A stretch of DNA of 64,000 nt, taken from NCBI RefSeq assembly GCF_019112545.1, contig NW_025064931.1, forward strand, positions 85,725 through 149,724, given 5' to 3'. The translations under genes were made by a program, and so were the position numbers. Below are positions 1 to 10,599 of the stretch, piece after piece (positions within the stretch are counted from its first letter, which is position 1; each line of letters starts with the position of its first letter). Origin of the DNA: Guyanagaster necrorhizus (lineage: Eukaryota; Basidiomycota; Agaricomycetes; Agaricales; Physalacriaceae). The notes beneath the pieces are model-generated. The model ran no database searches, was not told the origin of the DNA, and saw only the letters and a program-made list of their open reading frames with translations.

Positions 1-837
1 TCTGGTTATCATCCGGAGGCCGACGGCCAAACTGAACGAGCAAACCAAACTCTGGAACAATACATCCGCATCTACTGCTCCTACCAGCAGGACAACTGGG
101 ACACCCTCTTACCCATTGCTGAATTCACCTACAATAATGCCCCTAACGTGTCCACCGGAATTTCCCCATTCTTCGCTAACAAGGGTTACCACCCCAACAT
201 CACCGTTCACCCTGAAAGGGATATTGCCTCCACCCGGGCCCGAGATTTCGCAGTCAACCTTGATGAACTCCATCAATTACTGAAGGATGAAATTTCTGAA
301 GCCCAGTCTCACTACAAGACCCAAGCAGACAAGCACTGGATTCCAGCACCTCCGTTTACAGTGGGAGACAAGGTCTACCTCAGCTCCAAACATATCAAAA
401 CCACCCGCCCGACCAGAAAATTCTTGGAGAAATACCTTGGTCCTTTCGAAATCATAGTCCAACCTGGTACCCACTCCTTTACCCTGAGGCTTCCACCAGA
501 CCTCTGGTCCATTCACCCCATCTTCCATGTGTCACAATTGGAACCCATAGAAGAAAACACCATTCCTAACTGGATCCAAGCACCACCGCCTCCAGTTGAA
601 GTTGATGGAGAAGAACATTTCGAAATAGCCCAAATCCTCGACTCTAAACTGGACCGCCGGTTCCGCTGCCCACTGCTGTACAAAATCCAGTGGCTAGGAT
701 ACGAAGGTACCAATGAAGAGTTTGCTTGGTTACTGGCCTCCGAGTTCTCTGCCGACGAATTTATTGAAGAATTCCATCATCGATACCCAGGCAAACCAGA
801 ACCCTTGTCCAAAGTCATTCAAACATCCCATTCCTAA
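1..837 (+). CDS. Gypsy-1 pol C-terminus: integrase end and chromodomain (partial)
   Basis: Frame 1 is open from the first base to a stop at 835-837. It begins with the conserved integrase-core stretch YHPEADGQTERANQ, continues through the GPY/F-like C-terminal integrase region (KYLGPFEI, then HPIFHVSQL) and ends with a chromodomain of the form YKIQWLGY...EFAWL. Integrase inserts the cDNA; in chromoviruses the chromodomain is thought to steer insertion to marked chromatin. Protease, RT and RNase H would lie upstream. No internal stop or frameshift is seen in 278 codons, which suggests a recently active copy. Confidence 0.92.
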   Translation, partial: SGYHPEADGQTERANQTLEQYIRIYCSYQQDNWDTLLPIAEFTYNNAPNVSTGISPFFANKGYHPNITVHPERDIASTRARDFAVNLDELHQLLKDEISEAQSHYKTQADKHWIPAPPFTVGDKVYLSSKHIKTTRPTRKFLEKYLGPFEIIVQPGTHSFTLRLPPDLWSIHPIFHVSQLEPIEENTIPNWIQAPPPPVEVDGEEHFEIAQILDSKLDRRFRCPLLYKIQWLGYEGTNEEFAWLLASEFSADEFIEEFHHRYPGKPEPLSKVIQTSHS

Positions 838-982
838 TACAATACTACTCTGGACACCACCAGCTCCCATCTTACCATTTCAATCACTGTTACACTTTCA
901 AAATCGAAATCTTGTATTTACATTTCTTTTCTCCACTACCAACATCCGACGCCCTTTCTATATACATTTCATACAAAAGATT

Positions 983-2316
983 TTACAAAGAAGTGGAATC
1001 TGATGGGCCCACACCGGAACCCAAACTCTCCCCCTGCTCCTTCAACTCCTCTATGTCCTCGTCCAGCCCCTTCAACATCGCCTCCCGAAGATTCTCCACC
1101 TCCTGATCCCTCTCATCCTTGAAAATCAGTCGGGCCGTCTTCCAGGCCTCCACCTCGGACTCCGAAAACAGCTCCGAAGGAGACGACATATCATTGGAAC
1201 CGTAGTCATCTTGAAGACCTGCCACAGTACCACGAACATCCGCCACCTCATCTGCCAACTCATCCACGCAACACATCAACTTGCATATCAATTTTGAAAG
1301 TTGGTGGAGACCAGCGGAGACCTCCACACTGCTGATCACCTCACTCGTGGTGATGCCCTTGTTGAACGAACAGGCAGTTTTCTTGACCTTGCAGCGAGAG
1401 CAAGTCTGCCCTTGACCAGTGCCTTCAGTTACCAGTCGTGCATAACACCGTGCGCCATCTTGACAACAATGCACACAACTCCCTGAAAACAAAAGCTAAG
1501 TTAAGCCATGGAAGAAAACCAAGACACTTACTTTCATCATCCAACAATTCTTCGCCCTCCGCCGGCCCCGCCACTTCCAACTTCGCCCACTTTTTGGGGC
1601 TAACGATCGCCTCTGTCTCACTGTCATCCACTACGCCCCTCGACCTGAACTTGCGTTTACGTCCCTTCTCCGCCGGAACCGCTGCCCTTCTCTTCCCCTC
1701 CTGCACCCTCTTCCTCCTCTCCAGGGTCCCCTCAGATTCCTCGGACTCATCGTCCCCCTCAGTCCCCTTCGCCTGCTCATCATCGGACTCCGGAGGCATA
1801 TGGTGAGTCACCTTCTTGAAGCAAAGACCGAGGCCAGGACCATACTGTTCCACCAAAACTTGACGCAGCCGAAAATCAGTGGCCTCCATGGGGGTCATCA
1901 GCAACCCATCCTCCATAACCATCCCCTCTGGCTCTACCTCCTCAGCTTCAGCCCTCGCTGCTGCCTCCGCGGCCTCCCTCTCTGCGGCCTCCCTCTCCTC
2001 AGCCGCCCTCCGAGCTGCCTCTCTCAATGCCTCCTCTGCCTCCTTAGCCTGCCTCTCCACGGCTTGCCGAACCTCCTCCCTCTTCCTCTCCAATTCCTCC
2101 TTCTGCTCCTTTTTCCGTGCCTCCCAGGCCACATGGTCCGCCCGGACCTTTTCCTCCCGCTCTTGCTCCCTTTGCCATTCCAAATGACTCTCCACGGCCT
2201 CCACGTATTCTTCCTCCGTGGCCTCCCATTCTAGACAAAACAATTCCTTGGCCTCTTCAGGGCCATCGGGGGTGGATCCCCTCACCAGAGGCTCGGGAGT
2301 GTGTGAGCGACGACAT
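983..2316 (-). CDS. Antisense spliced gene in gypsy-1: coiled-coil protein with Zn-cluster-like motif
   Basis: A minus-strand gene between pol and the 3' LTR of gypsy-1. My model has three exons: 2316-2286, 2230-1532 and 1482-983. Introns are 55 nt (GTGAGG...TCTAG) and 49 nt (GTAAGT...TTTCAG), and the total is 409 codons. The first exon is the least certain; the frame also stays open without that intron from an upstream non-ATG position. The protein has a long Glu/Ala/Arg-rich predicted coiled coil, an acidic Ser/Glu region, a basic KGRKRKFRSR patch, then C-x2-C-x6-C, 14 residues and a second C-x2-C-x6-C, resembling a Gal4-type Zn2Cys6 cluster. The second intron falls just before the cysteines. 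Function is unknown; a regulatory DNA-binding or capsid-related role is speculation. Confidence 0.6.
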
Positions 2317-2426
2317 AGATGATGATGGTGGTTTCAGATCAAGATACAAAACTCCCATGGCCACCAACAATCCTCCATGTGGCCCCACTGGCCATTGGGA
2401 TCAGCGCTCTTGAGGGCAAGAATGCT

Positions 2427-2436
2427 AAAGGGGGGA
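2427..2436 (+). other. Polypurine tract of gypsy-1
   Basis: AAAGGGGGGA lies three bases before the TGTTACG start of the LTR, the expected place for the plus-strand primer of reverse transcription. Confidence 0.8.
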
Positions 2437-2439
2437 TAC

Positions 2440-2931
2440 TGTTACGTGCATGCCGCCGGCCTCCATGTCACCTCAACCAACCACGAATTCTATCACGCTA
2501 CCCATCGGACTCTGGCCGCTTCCCATTAACTACTAATTTCATTTCACCATTATCATTTCACATCTGTATTTCACATTGTAATACCTAGACCCCGAACTCA
2601 GTAGTGAATATTCAAACCAGAACCCAATGGAACCCGACTCGGAATTAGCTACCATTAGTATATAAAGCCATGTATATCACCATAACTACTCAGTTCGAAT
2701 ATCAACTTGGATAAGCCATCTACACTTCGTACTCACTCCCCCCTATTTCATCCATCGGATTCCGCTCTGAAGGATACTCCTGTTCACTTCTCTGACAGAA
2801 CTCTGTTCTGTCCATCCAGATCCTTGGGCTCCGACTCAAGGGTGACATTGCCAATAGCTTCGTCAATGCCCACGCACTCCGCTGGACTCCACGTGTGCAC
2901 TCAAGCCCACTCGATTGGCACGTTCCTAACA
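2440..2931 (+). repeat. 3' LTR of gypsy-1 (492 bp)
   Basis: Starts TGTTACG and ends CCTAACA, giving TGTTA/TAACA terminal inverted repeats. A TATA-like TATATAAAGCC box lies near 2660. By eye it holds about 21 CpG dinucleotides. A diverged solo copy at 61166-61663 confirms both ends and has no CpG. Confidence 0.92.
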
Positions 2932-3685
2932 AGGTCAAAAAATACCTCCAATTATTCATTAATTATTAACAGGATGACTGAGTAGAATGGCTGGCTCTCA
3001 CCACCTTCCAACACAATAACCATGTTCATTTGGCAACCAGTAAAACACCATTCTTCATCAACTACAGGTGACATTCTAATATCACCAAAACAGATCAACA
3101 GCACACCATGACCCCTGCATCCTTGGACTTTGCCTCTACAATAGCAAAGATCTATGCTGAAACCAAATTGGCACTGGAAAAGGCAGCCTCTGCAATGAAG
3201 GCACAATACAACAAACATTGGCAGGCAGCACATACTTACACTATTAATGACAAAGTCTGGTTGGATACTACCAACCTCCACCTTCCTCAGCCAAAGCAAA
3301 AGCTATCTGACAAAAGGACAGGACCATTCTCTATTCTCAAAACAGTCAGCAAATCTGTGTATAAACTCTGGCTATCCACTATCTAGAAAATTCACAATAT
3401 CTTCAATGAATCCCTCCTGACATCTTATATCACACCTGCATTCCCTAACCAAGAACACCCTCCATCTCCACCCTCAGATCTCATTGACAATGAGAAACAC
3501 TATAAAGTCAACCAAGTCCTAAATCACAAATTGCAAAAAATCAGAGCAAAAGAGGGTGGGACAACAACAACAGTGGATTATTTAATCAGCTGGAAGAGAT
3601 ATGGACCAGAATCCAACCAGTGGGTCAACAAAAAACTAGTAAATGCCAACAGGGCCATTCATGACTATGAATTATCCCTAAATTA
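2932..3685 (+). pseudogene. Gypsy-2 integrase C-terminus and chromodomain, interrupted
   Basis: Frame remnants continue straight from the gypsy-1 LTR with an integrase frame (KYLQLFINY, then EWLALTTFQHNN and TPFFINY), an integrase C-terminal region (NDKVWLDTTNLHLPQPKQKL) and a chromodomain (VDYLISWKRYGPESNQWV). In-frame stops and loss of CpG show it is dead. The same region in gypsy-3 (7309-6318) and gypsy-5 (about 59840-60550) is clearly related. The N-terminal part of this gene lies left of gypsy-1, outside the window, because gypsy-1 inserted here. Confidence 0.85.
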
Positions 3686-3719
3686 AGCCATTGAGATGAT
3701 GGTCTTAAGGAGAGGGTAA

Positions 3720-4180
3720 TGTTATGATTTTCCACCTTATCCCTTGATTTAACCTTTATTTATGCTTAGTCAGAGTACCAAAACCAAGTACTTAAGACTG
3801 TGGGATAAGGCTTAGTCATCACAACTAGCCAAGTCCATTATTGTCTCTCGATGGAACAGCATTGCCTGATGATGCATAATTAACCTTTTATGTATGACAA
3901 TGACACTCAAGAACAATGAGCTCAAAAGACTTAGCAATACACAATAGGCAGTAGTATTATTAGTTACAACCTGTACAGTATTTAAGACAGCTCACTCTTG
4001 CTGAAAACCCTAGCTTCAAGCTAAAGTTTATAACCACATCATTCTACACTCAAGCCAACTCTAAAAGGCCTTGTGACATATTGATCAGAATATGCATCAG
4101 TGGACTCAGTTGATCACTCAAAGTGTGAGATGACTTCTATTTATCACATGTATCTGCTCATATGATGCTTGAGTCTAACA
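3720..4180 (+). repeat. 3' LTR of gypsy-2 (461 bp)
   Basis: Starts TGTTATGATTTTCC after a purine-rich tract (about 3705-3719) and ends GAGTCTAACA. It carries AGCTTCAAGCTAA near 4015, the same self-priming-type sequence as in the related elements. The base after the LTR belongs to repeat R1, so gypsy-2 inserted into R1. Confidence 0.85.
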
Positions 4181-5667
4181 CAAAGCTTCACACTCTAAGC
4201 AGAAACCAATCACAAACACATCCACAAGTGCTAAAGAGCACAGATCTCTGTTCACAAGTTTCCAAACCAATTGTAGACCCACAGGATTCAAACCAATGCA
4301 ATCCAGAGACACAAAACACAATAAAACACCATCCAACAGACCAAAGGGTTTGAACCTCTGCTAATCTGCAGAAACAACCAAAGAGCACACACTAATCAAG
4401 CCAAAGGATTTGAATCTCTGCCACCTGTAGCACCACACATCACAAATATCTCAAAAACTCGAGATGATGTCCTTCAGACACTGCTCTCTTATTCTCAAAT
4501 TAGAGTGCAATCCAAAACCTCTTATCAAACTGAGTTCAAGTCCTTTATGAGCTTCAATGCCTCACTCAGTTCTTAAACCTCTCTCAATGATATTCAATAA
4601 TAAGTTTATTCTCTCATCTGAAGTTACAAACACAAACCCAGAGCTAGAGTGCAAGGCTTTCTGTATCTAATACACCACAACTGTGAGGGTCAGAAACTTC
4701 TGTCCTACTCATACAATGCAGTATTTAAATACTCTACTGTAGTACTTACTAATACAATCCTACTATGGTATCTTCAAAGCATGGGACTCTATGCTGGATT
4801 CCACAGGTATTATTCACATGCATATCACAGTTGTCACACTTATTATCTTTCAGGCCAGGAGTGCCTGCTGTTTTCTCACTAGCTGATATTGGCTAGCTGG
4901 CCTAACCAGGTCTGCTCACTTTTTTATTTCTCTAGTGATATATCCCTGACAGCAGTAAACTGTTCTAGACTCCTGAGATTATCTCCTATGTCTGGAGTCA
5001 GTTACAATAGTTATATTCTCTTTTTCAGTGTCTCAACATTCCATCCAGCTCACAAAATGCACTGCTTCTGGCCTGACATGCATCAATTAGCTCATCCAAT
5101 AGGTATGTGTCATACCTTGGTATAATATGGGATTCCTTGCTATGTTATGCATGCTAAGGCACTATAGATACACATACAAGTCTCTGAGCAGTATGCATGT
5201 TATTCATCCCTAAGGGTAGTATTTCTCTATCTATTCCCTTGTTGCTATCATTTTATTTCTCTGTTCAACACTCTGTTATTCAGATATCTTTCTTTGGGTC
5301 TCAGTTCTCTGTTCTAAAGCATGTCCTATCAGTGCATCAATGGCTGTGCATTCTTGATCAATGTGATCAGAATTGCTGATCATATTTCAATCATATTCTT
5401 TTTATTTTTAGCATGTCCTCTTGTAATAGTATGGGCATGTTTAGGGCCAAGTGCTGAGACCTCACATGCAGTCTAACCCCTCTGGTATTAGTCTGCTACT
5501 AGGTCATGCACTCTGCTCATTGTTACTTCAGTTTAGCCTTATGATGGCTAGATTTCTGTGTGCTCTTATCCTATTCTCAGTTACATGCTTATTGGACTGA
5601 GATGCAGTCCATGTATTCGCAATTTTTGCAATTTTACATGCTTGAACATAGAGAGAGCATGTCAGCA
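4181..5667 (-). repeat. Repeat R1, truncated copy (inverse of 46954-48774)
   Basis: On the minus strand this stretch aligns with the first about 1.45 kb of the repeat at 46954-48774. It starts at TGCTGACATGC on the minus strand (5667) and is cut off at 4181 by gypsy-2. It has no convincing coding region. The segment next to 4181 contains repeated motifs of the form CAAAGGRTTTGAA. Its host is the gag region of gypsy-4, which resumes at 5668. Class unknown; a solo LTR of a long-LTR element is possible. Confidence 0.75.
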
Positions 5668-5750
5668 GAAGTTTTGATAGTATCAAAGATTGAGGAAGAG
5701 TGCTGCAACTCTTCCTCCCAGGAACCTCCTGAGACTGTGATCAGAGATGT
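5668..5750 (-). pseudogene. Gypsy-4 gag fragment
   Basis: On the minus strand this reads on from 14395 after removing gypsy-3: ...LITVSGGSWEEELQHSSS, similar to the gypsy-5 gag stretch SPIIDSDDSWTEGSQPYSS. It stops at R1. The last five bases, GATGT, are the target-site duplication of gypsy-3. Confidence 0.75.
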
Positions 5751-6280
5751 TGTTAAGCCCAAGCTCCACATGACTATCAACACATGATAAACAGTTCAGA
5801 ACCTCGCACTTCAGGTTAGACTGACTGAGTTCACTGATGTGTCAATAGAGTTGTGTAGTCAAGGCAATTGCAAGTTGCTCAAGATAGAATGGTAGAGAAT
5901 AAACTTTAGTTTGAGACTGAGGTATTACAGCGAGAACTAAGCTACTTAAATACTGTTCTGTTATCTGGCTATTAATATCTGTTCACAAAAGATATTGTCT
6001 GCTGTAGAGCTGTTACCTCTGCTGTTGCCAGGCTCTCTATAAAAGCTGTTGTCTTGCTGTTGTACTCGTTATCTTGGCAGTGCAAGATAGAACAAAAGGA
6101 GCATCATCTCTCTCTTTACAGCACATAGCATTGTGATAGGAGAGTGACCAACTGGGTTGCTGAGCTAAGCATTCCCATGGTTCTAAGCACTGGCCTAAGT
6201 GCCCTGACTAAGCAAAAATAGGGGTCATTTCTGAGGAAAAGAAAAGAAAATAAGAAAAGAAAATAGGAAAAATCATAACA
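5751..6280 (-). repeat. Gypsy-3 3' LTR (530 bp)
   Basis: On the plus strand it runs TGTTAAGCCC...AAATCATAACA. Next to it at about 6281-6298 lies the polypurine tract (minus strand GGTCTTAAGGAGGGGGTAA). It is the partner of 13860-14389. Confidence 0.95.
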
Positions 6281-6317
6281 TTACCCCCTCCTTAAGACCA
6301 TCATCCCAATGGTTAAG

Positions 6318-9300
6318 TTAAGGTAAGTCATCCCTGCCAAAAGGAGGTGGCTGATCTGCTGGACCTCTTGCCACTTCAACAGCAGGCTTCAAATGAGTTG
6401 AAGGTGTGGAAGATTGCTCTTCACTGTATGTCCCCACCATTTCTAGTTCGCCTGTCGCAGGATCATCTTTATCATCCTCTGTAACATGTCCTCTGCTGTC
6501 ACAAGGTTGGTTGATGTATATCTGGCTAGACATCATCTTCCTTCCCATTGTCGCCGCATTTGTTTCTGCAGATATAATATTGAACATGACCCCCTTTGCA
6601 TCCAATTTATTGATTCTGTGTTTGTAGTCATGAATGGCATCGTCCGCTTTCATATATTTTTCATTGACCCATTGGTTTGATTCCAGTCCATATCCTTTCC
6701 AGCTGACTAGGTAGTCAACAGTTGTTTTCATACCTCCACCTTGTGCTTTAACCTTTCAAGTTTTGTGGTTTAGTACTTCATCGATTTCATAGTGTTCCTC
6801 ATTGTCGATGAGTTCCGCTGGTGGAGGAGGTGGTTTCTCTTGGTTTGGAAAGGCTGGTGCAACATATGGTGTCAATAATGTTTCATTGAAAACATTATGG
6901 ATCTTCCAGTTGTTGGAAGTTGCAATTTATACGTGGATTTGCCAATTTTGGCAATGACTTTGAATGGACCTGTTCATTTGTCTGCCAGTTTTTGTTTTGG
7001 CCATGATAGATGAAGGTTCATAGTATTCAACCAGACTCTATCATTGATTGAATATTCATGTGCTGTCCGTCGGTGCTTGTCATACTGCTTCTTCATTGTT
7101 GAAGCAGCTTTTTTGAGGGCCATCTTCATTTCTTCATGGATCTTTGTCATTGTTGTTGCAAAGTCCATTGAAGCTGGCATCATTGTGCGGACCCATCCTG
7201 TTTCCGCTACAGGTGGGTTACATCCATAATTCACAAAGAATGGTGTTTTACCTGTTGCGGAGTGAATTCTGTTGTTATGTTGGAATGCTGCAAGTGCTAG
7301 CCATTCCATCCAGTCGTCTTGTCAATAATTGATGAAAAGTCACAAGTACTTTTTTATTTCCTGATTGGCCCATTCTGTTTGGCCATCTGTCTGTGGGTGA
7401 TATGCTGTGGAAGCATTCTTTTTGATATTGAGGAGTTGGTATAAATCATCCAAGAATTTGGAGACAAATTGTGGTTCTCTGTCTGAAATCACTACCTGAG
7501 GTATGCCATACTTTGCATAGACCTCATCTTGTAGTATCTTTGCCCATCCCTCGGATGTCAGTTCTGTGGAGCAGGCGATCAGAATGATCGCCTTCGAGAA
7601 GCGATTGACTATGATGATGATGGCATCATAGCCATCACTTTTGGGAAGCCCGGTTATCATATCCACTGAGATGTGGGTCCATAGTGATGAAGGGACCTCA
7701 TTCGGGTTTAGTGGGGCTGCTCTGGATTGTGTTGAAGTCTTGCCTCATTGGCAAACCTCGCAAGCCTTGACATATTGGGTGATATCATGATCTATTTTTG
7801 GCCACCAATATTCCCTCAAGACTAATTCCTTGGTTTTAGCGATCCTGGGGTGTCTGGCGGTCACATGATTGTGACAGATGGCAATGATATCACCCCACAG
7901 TTGTTGGTCTCTTGGGATGTAGATTCATTCATCGTAACGGATCAGTCCCCCTTCTTTCTTTAGCCCTCACTCATGGTTGAGTGATGGGGCAATTCTTTGA
8001 TCCTATTTATGGGGATTCCGAGTAGTGCTTTTGATGCATTCATGCATCTCTTCTTCCGTGGGCATGATCATTGCCTGGAAGTGTTCCAGCTGTAATAAAA
8101 TGACCTCTTTGTTGTTGTCTCCTTCTTGGTTATGATCTGCCCTGCAGCTGAGGAAGTCGGCTTTCTTGTTCGCTACTCCAGCTTTGTGATGGAGTGTATA
8201 CTCATACTGTGATAGTTCCATGACCCATCTGGCTTGTCTGTGGTTAAGTTTTTGCAGCTGTTGGAAGTATCAAAGATTTTGATGATCAGTCCAAATCTCG
8301 AAGGTGTGATTGGCTCCTATGAGATAATGCCACTATTCAGCAAGGGTGAGCATTATGGTGAGGAGTTCCTTATCATATATCTCGTAATTGCATTCTGTGA
8401 CTGTTAATGCTTTTGACATGAATGCAACGGGTCACCATTTGCCGTCCCATTCCTGGGAGAGTACTGCTCTGATTGCTCCTTCACTTGAGTTGGCCTCCAC
8501 TCGGAACTTCCCATCTTGGCTAGGGATTGCCAGAATGATGTCTTCAGCTAGTTGACGTTTGAGGTCGTCGAATGCTACCCATTGGGAAATTCCCCAAGTC
8601 CACAGGGAATTTCCAGTTAATTGCATTATTGATCAGACTATTTTACTGTAGTCCCGAATGAACCGTCGGTAGAAGTTGGTGAATCCTAAGAAGGATTGCA
8701 ATTCCTTCTTCTTGGTTGGTTCTGGCCATTCGGTTACTCCTGCTATTTTGATGGGATCCATCCGAATGCTTCCTTCACTGATAATGACTCCAAGGTATTC
8801 AGTTTCTAATACCTTGAATTCACACTTCTCAGCTTTAAGGAACAACCGATGTTTCCTCATTAAGGATAGTACTTGTCATACTATCCTTCGGTGTTCCTCC
8901 TTGGTTTTGGTCATGATGAGGATGTCATCCAAGTAGATCATCACTTTTCCCATGGCAATGAGGTCTTTGAAGATGTCATTCATCATCCACTGGAAAGTGG
9001 CTGGTGAATTGGTGAGTCCAAAGAACATTACCATTGGTTCAAATAGACCATGGTTGGTCTGAAAAGTGGCCTTCCATTCATCGCCTTCTTTGATGTGCAC
9101 ATTATTGTATCTCCATCGGATGTTCAATTTGGTGTAATATTTGGCACCTCGGAGTTTGTCCATCAACTCCATGATCAAGAGAAGTGGATAACAGTTCTTG
9201 ATCGTCATCTCATTTAGCTTCTGGTAGTCCTGTACTGGTCGAAGTTTCCCATCCTTCTTTTTTATGAAAAAGAAGGGTGATGCCATTGGGGATTTTGATG

Positions 9301-10030
9301 GTCGGATCCTTCCACTGGACAAGTTCTCTTTGAGGAACTTGTCTAGTTCCTGTTGTTCATTAGTGCTTAGTGGGTAGCACTTGCAATCCAGATTTGCATT
9401 GGAGTTGGGGATTAGTTTGATAGCATGGTCCCAGGGCTTTACATCGGGTAGTTCATCGAAACTTTCTTTTTCGAACAAGTCCTGAAAATCTTGGGCCCAT
9501 GTGGGTACCATTTCCTTAAATGTATTCTCCTCCTTTCTTGCATTTGCCCTTGCTGCTAGGTCATTAGCATGGTGTGTTGCTTTTATGTTAATGGCCTTTT
9601 GGGGGTCGACAGCAAGGATCGTTTCTCCTTCTTCCATTTCTTTGTCCCATCAATCTTCGGGGTCATTATCTGGTAATTCAAATGGGATTCCCCGACATCG
9701 GCATTGAGTGAAGGTGATACATCTGGTCTTCCAATTGATTAGTGGATTATGTCTGATGAGCCAATCATATCTGAGGAATATCTCTTTGGTTCCTAGGTCG
9801 GTTACTGCCAGGTCAATCCATTCCAAATGATCACCAATGGTGAGCCTAAGCTTGACATATTCAGTGATCGAACCAGCTTGGTTCTTGGTTCTATCTGCAT
9901 TGTAGACAGGAATAGGTGCTGCTGTTGCCTGTGTAGGCAATTTGTGCTTGTTGACAAAGGCTCAGTTAATGCTGCTTCCTGTGCAGCTGCTGTCAATCAA
10001 AGTGATGACTGCATGGGTCGATCGGGATGT
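6318..10030 (-). pseudogene. Gypsy-3 pol: protease, RT, RNase H, integrase, chromodomain
   Basis: Read on the minus strand: aspartic protease LIDSSCTGSS (about 9990), RT with FFIKKKDGKLRPVQDYQ (about 9260) and catalytic YLDD (about 8940), RNase H with EIWTDHQNL (about 8295) and TLHHKAG, integrase core (MDMITGLPKSDGYDAI at 7666, YHPQTDGQTE near 7395), integrase C-terminus (NDRVWLN) and chromodomain VDYLVSWKGYG (about 6715). Most segments share one frame interrupted by TGA stops, several at conserved Arg positions (AE-stop-WHY, RRIV-stop-QVL) as expected from CGA to TGA. The chromodomain segment is in another frame. Not functional as it stands. Confidence 0.9.
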
Positions 10031-10599
10031 TAACATTTCGATCTGGGCCTTGGTCAGCAGGTCGTGTCCTGAGGATTTGGTGTGCCAGATGAATTTTCAT
10101 GGTCCATGTAGTTCATCCAGCCATTCCAGGGCTTGACACCATTCTGCAGTCTTCATTCCAGTGATCATGTTGTCGATCACTTCTTTGGCTCAGGTCTTGT
10201 GTACCCAGTTTTTTAGTACAGCCTTTGCTGCTGCTTTGTCCTTAGCATCCTTGATGGCTCTCCAGGTCCATTCAGTATCGAATAGCTTGAGCCATGTGGT
10301 GGGGCCCTCTGCCCCTGTTCGGCCCAAAGGTGGTTGAGTCTGTTTTATATTTTTAGCTTGATAAACTGATAGTGATGATGCACCTTTAGGGCTCTCTGCC
10401 CCTCTTCGGCCCTTCGTCAGCACTTGAGTTGTTAAAGTCAGTTCCTTAGGTGATTCTAGGGTCTGAGTAATAGGGTTGGGTATATTCGAATGCATGCATA
10501 ATTTAGACATAGGGGATAATACTACAGAAGATGAAATGTCAGTCTGTCCAGCAGAATGTGACCCATTACTCGTTTCTCTGGCCGAGACAGTGGAATTGC

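Larger units (their letters stand above)
1..2931 (+). mobile_element. Ty3/gypsy chromovirus gypsy-1, 3' part
   Basis: The 3' part of a Ty3/gypsy retrotransposon that runs off the left edge of the window. It has an open pol C-terminus (integrase end plus chromodomain), an antisense spliced gene, a polypurine tract and a 3' LTR. CpG dinucleotides are abundant and the coding frame is open, unlike all the other repeats here, so this looks like the youngest insertion. It lies inside the integrase gene of gypsy-2: the base after the LTR continues a second gypsy integrase reading frame. The 5' half and the left target-site copy are outside the window, so completeness cannot be judged. Confidence 0.9.

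Noticed and set aside
1438..2234. Open plus-strand frames opposite the antisense gene
   Set aside because: They mirror the GC-rich, charged minus-strand coding region, lack domains, and the minus strand has matching splice sites and a cysteine motif.
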